Positions 1-5,422 of a DNA stretch of 6,403 nt are shown here, in pieces (the stretch's first letter is position 1; each line of letters starts with the position of its first letter). Below the pieces are notes generated by a model that saw nothing but the letters and a program-made list of their open reading frames with translations, had not been told where the DNA came from and ran no database searches. Source of the stretch: an uncultured Candidatus Competibacteraceae bacterium (GTDB taxonomy: Bacteria > Pseudomonadota > Gammaproteobacteria > Competibacterales > Competibacteraceae); contig CALGOO010000050.1 in NCBI GenBank assembly GCA_937960715.1, positions 1 through 6,403 on the forward strand, read 5' to 3'. The translations under genes were made by a program, and so were the position numbers.

Positions 1-2
1 CC

Positions 3-77
3 GTCACCCCCGCCAGCATGGCCAACCCGCCGGTCCTTGGAACGGGCCGCTGGTGCAAGGAACGCGCGTTGGGATAA
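3..77 (+). CDS. Possible 3' tail of an upstream gene (partial)
   Basis: A frame open from the window edge ends at a TAA at 75-77 and encodes 24 residues ending in RWCKERALG. By hand count 20 of its 24 third codon positions are G or C, against 16 of 25 and 14 of 25 in the other two frames. In a GC-rich stretch (73% over bases 1-60) that makes it the most coding-like of the three. It would be the end of a gene 52 bases before the permease start. The fragment is too short to assign a family. Alternative: a second frame stays open to a TAA at 203-205, and this stretch could also be non-coding. Confidence 0.3.
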   Translation, partial: VTPASMANPPVLGTGRWCKERALG

Positions 78-78
78 T
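70..78 (+). promoter_or_regulatory. Candidate extended -10 promoter element
   Basis: TGGGATAAT reads as an extended -10 (TGn followed by GATAAT, five of six matches to TATAAT). It lies about 50 bases upstream of the permease ATG at 130, so a start near base 85 would give a short leader carrying the AGGA at 123-126. No good -35 hexamer is visible at the expected spacing, which is tolerated at extended -10 promoters. It overlaps the possible stop of the upstream fragment. The match could be chance; it would be an internal or operon promoter at the edge where GC content begins to fall. Confidence 0.25.
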
Positions 79-129
79 CGACAAGACCCGGCAAATCGGC
101 CGCGCGCGCCAAGCGCCGACTCAGGAAAA

Positions 130-1017
130 ATGCGATCGCAAACGCCAATGGACCGCCCGCGATCATTGCGTCGATCGAAAAAAGACTGGTATCCATTTCG
201 AATAATGCTCGAGTACGATTCAGCTAAAAGACCACCGCCCGCGATCGACGAATTTTTTCAACTGATTCGTTATCGCGACTTGATTTTCTTGATGGTGGAA
301 AACATCCTGAAAAACCGCTACAAGCGTTCGGTGCTGGGCGTCTTCTGGATGCTGCTCAATCCCCTGTTGCAGACGATCGTGCTCAGTGTCGCATTCGGGA
401 CGATGTTCAAGTCATCAGTACCCAGTTACGCGGTTTATCTCTTGACTGGATTGTTGGCGTGGAACTTTATCACACAAACCACCCAATACGCCATGAGCAG
501 CATGGCCTACGGTGGGGGATTGCTGAAAAGGGTCTATATTCCGCGCGCCACCTATATCGTCGCAGCGGTCGGTAACGGCCTGATCAATCTGATCGTATCA
601 ATTGGCGCTCTATTCATCATCGCTATTTTTCTCAACCATTCGATAACGACAGCTTGGCTATTTTTACCCATCGGCATCATGATTCTGACGGTCTTTTCGC
701 TAGGCTTGGCATTGCTTTTGTCCACCGCGTCAGTATTCTTCACCGATACGGTGGATATTTATCAGGTCATGGTTCAAGCCCTGTTCTTCCTGACCCCGAT
801 CATGTATCCACCTTCGATTTTTCCACCCGAGTTAAGTCAGCTGCTCGTGTTGAATCCTTTCGTCATCCTGATCGAGATTTTTCGAGCGCCAATCCATGCC
901 AACTGCCTTCCCGATTTTGGCCTCGCCGTAAAGGCCGCGTCTCTTGCGTTAATCACCTTGGTTGCTGGCTGGATTCTGTTCACCCGCAAGGCCGACCAAC
1001 TTGCCTATCGCCTGTAA
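130..1017 (+). CDS. wzm: ABC-2 type polysaccharide exporter permease (Wzm/TagG family)
   Basis: Inner-membrane half of an ABC exporter that moves undecaprenyl-linked glycan from cytoplasm to periplasm. From ATG 130 it is 295 aa. A cytoplasmic N-terminus carries LEYDSAKRPP (27-36) and the amphipathic RYRDL...NRYKRSVLG lead-in (48-70) typical of O-antigen and teichoic-acid permeases. About six membrane segments follow, near 67-92, 98-120, 141-168, 174-204, 208-229 and 265-285, with the family segment FFLTPIMYPP at 219-228. ATG 130 is chosen for AGGA at 123-126, though the spacing is only three bases. ATG 205 (270 aa, just before the YDSA segment) is a real alternative. The frame is open to the left edge, but codons before 130 give Pro/Arg/Ala-rich sequence unlike this family. 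Its TAA overlaps the start of the ATPase gene, so the two are translationally coupled. Substrate cannot be told from sequence; capsule or teichoic-like exporters are close relatives. Confidence 0.9.
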   Translation: MRSQTPMDRPRSLRRSKKDWYPFRIMLEYDSAKRPPPAIDEFFQLIRYRDLIFLMVENILKNRYKRSVLGVFWMLLNPLLQTIVLSVAFGTMFKSSVPSYAVYLLTGLLAWNFITQTTQYAMSSMAYGGGLLKRVYIPRATYIVAAVGNGLINLIVSIGALFIIAIFLNHSITTAWLFLPIGIMILTVFSLGLALLLSTASVFFTDTVDIYQVMVQALFFLTPIMYPPSIFPPELSQLLVLNPFVILIEIFRAPIHANCLPDFGLAVKAASLALITLVAGWILFTRKADQLAYRL

Positions 1018-1751
1018 TGATGGAAAATACCGCGATACAACTCAATGATGTGACGGTACGATTTCGCATTCCCCATGAAAAGATTCCCACGTTGCAGGAA
1101 TATGCGATACGTTGGCTGAAAGGACGCGGCGTCAGTTTTACCGACTTCAATGCGTTGAACAACGTCAGTTTCTCGATCAGGCAGGGCGAAACAGTCGGTA
1201 TCATCGGCGCCAACGGCGCTGGCAAGAGTACCCTGCTTAAGGTCATCTCAAGAGTCATCCGCCCAACACACGGTCGCGTTTTCCTGAGAGGACGCATCGC
1301 GCCACTGCTGGAATTGGGCGCGGGGTTCGACTATGAAATGACGGGCAGGGAAAATATTTTTCTCAATGGAGCCGTATTGGGCTTTAATCGAAAAGATATC
1401 GCAAGCCGCCTGGACAGAATCGTGGAGTTTTCCGGTATCGATGATTTTATCGACGCGCCGATTCGCACCTACTCCAGCGGCATGGTGGCAAGGCTGGGAT
1501 TTGCCATTGCAACCGATATCCGACCCGATATTCTGATCATTGATGAGATATTGGCAGTGGGGGATGCTGACTTCCAGAAGAAATCTGCGGCGAGAATACT
1601 GCGGTATCATAACGACGGATCGACTGTACTACTCGTCTCCCATAATCTGGATTCAATCGAGAATCTGTGTGATCGTGTAATTTGGCTGGAGCATGGCGCT
1701 ATAAAAATGGTCGGCTGGGTTGATGATATTGTGAAGCAGTACTCGCTATAA
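1017..1751 (+). CDS. wzt: ABC exporter ATP-binding subunit (Wzt/TagH family, short form)
   Basis: Cytoplasmic ATPase that drives the adjacent permease. 244 aa. All nucleotide-binding motifs are present: Walker A GANGAGKS at 64-71, signature TYSSGM at 151-156, Walker B DILIIDE at 171-177, D-loop VGDADF at 181-186 and switch histidine H209. The segment LLELGAGF (97-104), then TGRENIFLNG, is the form this subfamily has in place of a canonical Q-loop. The start is ATG 1017, whose A is the last base of the permease TAA; a second ATG follows at 1020, giving TAATGATGG. The reading frame runs open much further upstream, but that part is a shadow of the permease. The protein ends right after the nucleotide-binding domain (QYSL), without the C-terminal carbohydrate-binding domain of Wzt proteins such as E. 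coli O9a (about 430 aa). It is therefore more like KpsT or short Wzt proteins, which do not read a terminal cap. Confidence 0.93.
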   Translation: MMENTAIQLNDVTVRFRIPHEKIPTLQEYAIRWLKGRGVSFTDFNALNNVSFSIRQGETVGIIGANGAGKSTLLKVISRVIRPTHGRVFLRGRIAPLLELGAGFDYEMTGRENIFLNGAVLGFNRKDIASRLDRIVEFSGIDDFIDAPIRTYSSGMVARLGFAIATDIRPDILIIDEILAVGDADFQKKSAARILRYHNDGSTVLLVSHNLDSIENLCDRVIWLEHGAIKMVGWVDDIVKQYSL

Positions 1752-1778
1752 ATGCTTCCCTGAATCAGGTAAGCCATC

Positions 1779-1786
1779 AGGACGAG
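1779..1786 (+). promoter_or_regulatory. Ribosome binding site of the two-domain glycosyltransferase
   Basis: AGGACGAG lies in the 42-base gap after the ATPase stop. AGGA (1779-1782) is 11 bases from ATG 1794 and the following GAG (1784-1786) is 7 bases away. This supports initiation at 1794 independent of the upstream gene. No promoter or terminator is evident in the gap, so the genes are probably co-transcribed. Confidence 0.5.
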
Positions 1787-1793
1787 CAGTAAC

Positions 1794-3755
1794 ATGAACA
1801 GCCGCATCGAAGTATTGCTTTTCAGGCTTTACTATAAAATACCTTTTTTCTCTTATCAGAGCAAAAGAAGATTTATATTGTTCATCCATCATCATTTTAA
1901 ATTCCTAACCAAGCGAACTCTTTCCTATGAAATATATCAAATGACGGCGACGCAAACGGAAGACCGTTATAGAGGAAAGGGCTACTTCGCCAACGATTAT
2001 TCCCAATGGATAAAAAAATATGATTACCTGCTTCCCGAGGAGAATAGACACTTACGGAAAATAATGGGAAGTTGGCCTTCAAGGCCTCTTATTTCGATCG
2101 TTATGATGGTTCAGGACACCGATGAACGCAGGTTACGTGCCACCATCGAATCCGTCTTGACGCAGATTTATTCTAATTGGGAGCTGTACATTATTGAGGA
2201 CCGCACCACTGAATCTCGCTATCGGATATTGAGCGAATATGTCGAACGAGAACCTCGCATCAAGCTGATTTTCAAGAATCACCACGATCCTGATTACGTA
2301 GCTTTCAATGCGGCCTTGAAGGAGATAAGTGGTGATTTCATAACTTTCATCAACCCAGGAAGCCTGTTCGCGCTACATGCTCTTTTCTGGATCGCCTTAG
2401 ATATTCTCGATCATTCAGAAGGGATGTTCTGGTATTCAGACGAGGACAGGGTTGGTGAAAATGGAGAGCGCAGGAACCCTTGCTTTAAGCCTGACTGGAA
2501 CCCAGATATTTTTCTATCCGATCCTTACAATCTAGCCAGCCATTCAGGTGTTTATCGTACATCTCTCGTGCGCCGGCTGAATGGGTTTCGACAAGGCTGC
2601 GAAAGCGCGCAAGAATACGATTTAGCGTTAAGAATCATTGAGCAAATCGAACCATCCCAAGTCCGGCACATCCCTCGCGTACTTTATCACTACCGCGAGG
2701 CGGTCGATGCCAGTGAAGCAATGGCGACTTCATTACCGGTAGCATTAAAAGCGGTCAACGACCACTTGAATCGGAAAAAAATTCCAGCTCGCGCCATCCA
2801 AAGTCCGGATGGCTCATATATCCGGGTCCGATATCGGTTGCCTGAAGCGCCACCGCTGGCTACCTTGATCATCCCAACCCGTAATCGCTTCAAATTGTTG
2901 AATCGGTGCATCGAAAGCATTCTGGAAAAAACCAACTACCTGAATTATGAGATCATTATTGTCGACAACGACAGCAATGATCCAAGAACGATCGACTACT
3001 TGCGGGATTTGGGCGAATCACCGAAAATCAGGGTATTGGATTACCCATATCCTTTCAATTACTCCGCGATCAACAACATGGCGGTCAAACACGCCCGTGG
3101 TGAGTTGATTGGTTTTCTTAACAATGACATGGAGGTCATCAATGTCGACTGGCTAGCCGAGATGGTCAGCCACGCCTTGCGACCAGAAATTGGCGCCGTG
3201 GGCGCGCGTCTTTGGTACAAGGACGATACCTTACAGCATGGTGGCGTCATACTTGGCATCGGCGGGATCGCCAATCATCCCCATAAAGGCATTGCCAGAG
3301 GAGATGCTGGTTATTTTGGGCGCGCTATTTTAATACAGAATTTTTCTGCGGTAACTGGTGCCTGCCTGGTGTTGCGTAAGGAGTGCTTTATGGCGGTTGA
3401 CGGTTTCAATGAAGAACAACTGGCGGTCACATTCAATGATGTCGATCTTTGCCTTAAACTGATCAAACTGGGTTTGAGGATCGTATGGACTCCCTATGCT
3501 GAACTTTACCATTATGAATCCGCCAGCCGTGGTTATGACAATACGCTCGAAAAAATAACTCGATCGAAAAGAGAAATGACTTACATGCTTGAGCAATGGA
3601 ATTCATGGCTGACATCAGACCCAGCCTACAATCCAAATTTGAGTCTGGAGACGGAAGATTTCAGGCTGGCTTGGCCTCCCCGTCTCGAAAGAATTCCGAC
3701 AAATCCCAAGAAGCCAACCTCGACTCCAAATTTTCATCGACAACTCTTTAAATAG
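1794..3755 (+). CDS. Two-module family 2 glycosyltransferase, first module degenerate
   Basis: Cytoplasmic or membrane-associated glycan-chain enzyme, 653 aa. Residues 1-65 are basic and aromatic (RLYYKIPFF, IHHHFKF), a likely membrane-contact segment; 70-98 (SQWIKKYDYLLP...) is the usual lead-in of this family. Module 1 (about 99-300) keeps the fold: ISIVM at 100-104, YSDED at 214-218, FKPDWNPD at 231-238 and QEYDLALR at 273-280. Where the family has a D-x-D-like LDHDD it reads INPGS (186-190), and other nucleotide-binding positions are also changed. Module 2 (about 355-630) looks intact: LIIPTRNR at 358-365, IIVDNDS at 388-394, LNNDMEV at 442-448, FNDVDL at 547-552, HYESASRGYD at 573-582 and the C-terminal DPAYNPNLS...LAWPPR signature. 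Likely only module 2 transfers sugar, while module 1 may be structural or bind acceptor. The donor sugar is unknown. The 5' part is markedly AT-rich (35% GC at 1801-1860), unlike the rho side. The gene precedes the next glycosyltransferase by 11 bases. Confidence 0.9.
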   Translation: MNSRIEVLLFRLYYKIPFFSYQSKRRFILFIHHHFKFLTKRTLSYEIYQMTATQTEDRYRGKGYFANDYSQWIKKYDYLLPEENRHLRKIMGSWPSRPLISIVMMVQDTDERRLRATIESVLTQIYSNWELYIIEDRTTESRYRILSEYVEREPRIKLIFKNHHDPDYVAFNAALKEISGDFITFINPGSLFALHALFWIALDILDHSEGMFWYSDEDRVGENGERRNPCFKPDWNPDIFLSDPYNLASHSGVYRTSLVRRLNGFRQGCESAQEYDLALRIIEQIEPSQVRHIPRVLYHYREAVDASEAMATSLPVALKAVNDHLNRKKIPARAIQSPDGSYIRVRYRLPEAPPLATLIIPTRNRFKLLNRCIESILEKTNYLNYEIIIVDNDSNDPRTIDYLRDLGESPKIRVLDYPYPFNYSAINNMAVKHARGELIGFLNNDMEVINVDWLAEMVSHALRPEIGAVGARLWYKDDTLQHGGVILGIGGIANHPHKGIARGDAGYFGRAILIQNFSAVTGACLVLRKECFMAVDGFNEEQLAVTFNDVDLCLKLIKLGLRIVWTPYAELYHYESASRGYDNTLEKITRSKREMTYMLEQWNSWLTSDPAYNPNLSLETEDFRLAWPPRLERIPTNPKKPTSTPNFHRQLFK

Positions 3756-3760
3756 CATTC

Positions 3761-3764
3761 AGGG
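3761..3764 (+). promoter_or_regulatory. Close-set ribosome binding site before the last glycosyltransferase
   Basis: AGGG sits only two bases from the ATG at 3767, closer than usual. With a gap of just 11 bases from the previous stop (TAG 3753-3755), initiation probably depends on ribosomes arriving from the upstream gene. The next in-frame ATG lies deep inside the GT-A fold, so ATG 3767 is the sensible start despite the weak site. Confidence 0.4.
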
Positions 3765-3766
3765 CC

Positions 3767-4801
3767 ATGGTAGCCATTCTGATAGTCAATTTCCGTCGCG
3801 CTCTTGATACCATCGAATGCCTGGATTCCTTGTTGCAAGTCCGTGATCCGTCATTCAATGTTTTCTTGGCTGATAACGGTTCCGGCAGTGAAGACGCCGC
3901 TTTATTGAGTGCCTATGTCGATCAATATCGTGAACGAATTACCTTGATTCTGTTTGCCGAGAACCACGGCTTCACCGGCGCTCACAATCGACTTTTCGAA
4001 CAGATCCTTTCCAATGAAAGACGTTACGAATTCATCTTGTTGCTTAATAACGATACGATCGTGGAACCACATTTCCTTGCGCGGATGCTGGACCGGATTG
4101 ACCGCCCACAGCGTATCGAGATGGTGGCGGCACGAATGATGAAGTACGATGATCGAACGTGTATCGATAATCTCGGTATTACGTTCTATAAGTGTGGACT
4201 CGCTTCCAATCGCAAATCAACCAACGATCCCTTACTCGGCCCCAGTGGCGGCTGCGGGCTTTATACCGCTGACTTGCTGCATCAGGTCCATCAAGTTACC
4301 GGTGAATTTTTCGATGAAAAATTCTTTTGCTACGCCGAGGACACCGATTTGGCTTGGCGGGCGGTGCTGCTGGGTTATCGAGCGGCTTATGCCGATAATG
4401 CCTTGGTTTATCATAAGGGCTCGCTGGCCAGCGGCGGTCCCAACAATGATTTCGTCTTGTATCACGGTGTTCGTAATTCGCTATTCGTGCTGGTCAAATG
4501 TGTCCCTGCTCACCTAGTCTGGCCAAATTTCGGTTGGATTTTGTTAGCGCACATCGCTATCCCGTTGCGCCATGCCTTGAGGGGTAAGATACGAATAATT
4601 GGTCGCCTATATCGGGATTTTCTCAGTGGAGCGCCGGCCATGTGGCGCAAGCGACGTCATTTGCGAAAGTGCAATCCGGTTCGAGATTTCAAGGTCGGCT
4701 TGCTGGTGAATCGCGCCTTCTACGAGCGGGCTTATATACGGCAAGCATTATTAGAAATAAAGGGGTTTTTTATCCCTTCATCAAACAGGAGCGATGCCTA
4801 G
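3767..4801 (+). CDS. Family 2 glycosyltransferase, rhamnosyltransferase-like
   Basis: Inverting GT-A enzyme of the COG1216/WbbL-like group, 344 aa, probably adding one sugar of the repeat or an adaptor sugar from a nucleotide donor on the cytoplasmic face. Motifs in order: ILIVNFR at 4-10 (first beta strand), LADNGSGSED at 34-43, ENHGFTGAHN at 65-74, the metal/donor site LLNNDT at 92-97, GPSGGCGLY at 158-166, the catalytic-base region FFCYAEDTDLAWR at 186-198, and VYHKGS at 214-219. All key acidic residues are present. The C-terminal part (about 233-270) has hydrophobic stretches (SLFVLV, GWILLAHIAIPL) that could bind the membrane, then a basic region (MWRKRRHLRK at 292-301). The start at 3767 puts the GT-A strand at residue 4, as is usual. 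It is the last gene of the operon; its stop coincides with a jump to high GC. Rhamnose as donor is inferred from family resemblance only; other dTDP- or UDP-sugars are possible. Confidence 0.88.
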   Translation: MVAILIVNFRRALDTIECLDSLLQVRDPSFNVFLADNGSGSEDAALLSAYVDQYRERITLILFAENHGFTGAHNRLFEQILSNERRYEFILLLNNDTIVEPHFLARMLDRIDRPQRIEMVAARMMKYDDRTCIDNLGITFYKCGLASNRKSTNDPLLGPSGGCGLYTADLLHQVHQVTGEFFDEKFFCYAEDTDLAWRAVLLGYRAAYADNALVYHKGSLASGGPNNDFVLYHGVRNSLFVLVKCVPAHLVWPNFGWILLAHIAIPLRHALRGKIRIIGRLYRDFLSGAPAMWRKRRHLRKCNPVRDFKVGLLVNRAFYERAYIRQALLEIKGFFIPSSNRSDA

Positions 4802-4886
4802 TGCTCCACCATCGTTACCCTGATGGGGTTGCGTTGACTCCGCGGCCGGCTCACGGTCGCCAGATGGCGTAATCGGCGATTGCCGC
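4802..4886. other. Convergent intergenic region without a clear terminator
   Basis: This 85-base stretch separates the stops of two converging units. I see only weak inverted repeats: CCATC/GATGG (4809-4813 and 4822-4826), CGCC/GGCG (4858-4861 and 4866-4869) and the short palindrome AATCGGCGATT (4871-4881). None is followed by a T-run on either strand, so no intrinsic terminator can be called. GC is 67% over 4801-4860. Confidence 0.6.
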
Positions 4887-4905
4887 TCAGCCGCTCAGCC
4901 GCTCA
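4882..4905. repeat. Three perfect tandem copies of GCCGCTCA
   Basis: An 8-base unit is repeated exactly three times (4882-4889, 4890-4897, 4898-4905). On the minus strand it reads TGAGCGGC three times and forms the last codons of ubiT; the TGA that opens the third copy is the stop codon. Because 8 is not a multiple of 3, each copy is read in a different frame (GAG CGG, then AGC GGC, then TGA). Confidence 0.85.
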
Positions 4906-5408
4906 TACCCGGCCATCAGCCCGCTGACGGCGCGCAACAACGGCGGCACGAGTCCGCCCAGCGCCTCCGGGTCCATCCCATCCAGCAGATTTTTCAGTTC
5001 CAGTCCCAGGGCGGTATCGCCCTCCATCACCACCCGGCGGTTGAAAAACAGCGTATCAGAATCCTCGTGGCGAGTGGCCAGCGCCAGAAAATCGTAAATC
5101 GTGCCACTGATGGTCAAATCTGGCGCCCGCGTCGTTTGGCAAGGGACGAAACCGGCGGGACCGGCATAGCGGAACCGATATTCCACCTGAGCATCGCGCA
5201 CCTTGATCATCAACATGCGGTTGCGTAGGAATTCGAAATCACTGTTTTGTTTGATTCGGGCGGCGAACAGTACGTTTAATGCCGTGGTCAGGATAGTGGA
5301 ATGCACCGGACCGGGAATCAGCTTCAGCGGCAGCGCCAAGGGAGCGGGCAGGGTCGGGCGGGGCGGAAACAGCGAATGGAGGGTGGCCTGGAACATGGCG
5401 TCGATCAC
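4887..5408 (-). CDS. ubiT: UbiT-like SCP2 protein, anaerobic ubiquinone biosynthesis factor
   Basis: Accessory factor with a lipid-carrier (SCP2) fold. In E. coli UbiT (YhbT) works with UbiU and UbiV in oxygen-independent ubiquinone synthesis. The protein is 173 aa, like E. coli UbiT (about 174 aa). The diagnostic C-terminal half is clear: DSDTLFFNRRVVMEGDTALG (116-135) followed by LELKNLLDGMD closely tracks the UbiT signature (DPDTLFFQRRLVIEGDTELG in E. coli, from memory). The N-terminal segment has the Pro-rich LPAPLALPLKLIPGP (20-34), then the helix and strands of the SCP2 domain (about 35-145). The GTG start at 5408 is chosen because GAGG (5419-5422) lies 10 bases upstream; the other candidate, ATG at 5396, would have no such site and would drop four residues. 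The gene follows rho by 12 bases and is in the same frame, so it is presumably co-transcribed with rho. Alternative: UbiJ, also SCP2-like, but it lacks this motif and is longer. Confidence 0.88.
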   Translation of the reverse strand: MIDAMFQATLHSLFPPRPTLPAPLALPLKLIPGPVHSTILTTALNVLFAARIKQNSDFEFLRNRMLMIKVRDAQVEYRFRYAGPAGFVPCQTTRAPDLTISGTIYDFLALATRHEDSDTLFFNRRVVMEGDTALGLELKNLLDGMDPEALGGLVPPLLRAVSGLMAGYERLSG

Positions 5409-5418
5409 ACCGTCAATG

Positions 5419-5422
5419 CCTC
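5419..5422 (-). promoter_or_regulatory. Ribosome binding site of ubiT overlapping the rho stop
   Basis: On the minus strand GAGG overlaps the rho TGA (5421-5423) and lies 10 bases before the GTG at 5408. Because it is embedded in the end of rho, translation of ubiT is likely coupled to that of rho. It decides for GTG 5408 over ATG 5396. Confidence 0.5.

Noticed and set aside
132..139. GCGATCGC palindrome, resembling the cyanobacterial HIP1 octamer, in a local cluster of GATC sites
   Set aside because: It occurs once as a full octamer and the rest of the window points to a gammaproteobacterium; the GATC cluster is small enough for chance.
152..246. 13-base direct repeat ACCGCCCGCGATC at 152-164 and 234-246
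   Set aside because: One 13-base match is roughly expected by chance in a window this size, and the flanks do not match.
654..1016. Long 5' extension of the ATPase frame back to 654
   Set aside because: The extension lies wholly within the permease gene and encodes sequence unrelated to ABC ATPases; ATG 1017 fits the family start and the coupled TAATG junction.
4149..4517. 122-aa plus-strand open frame inside the last glycosyltransferase
   Set aside because: It overlaps conserved catalytic motifs of the real gene in another frame and has no ribosome site or family resemblance.
4760..4778. AAGGG...CCCTT inverted repeat enclosing a T-run near the end of the last glycosyltransferase
   Set aside because: The T-run is in the loop, not after the stem, and the stem is only five pairs inside coding sequence, so it is not a terminator.
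4871..4881. Palindrome AATCGGCGATT as an operator or terminator
   Set aside because: The arms are five bases with a one-base centre and no T-run follows; nothing ties it to a known regulator.
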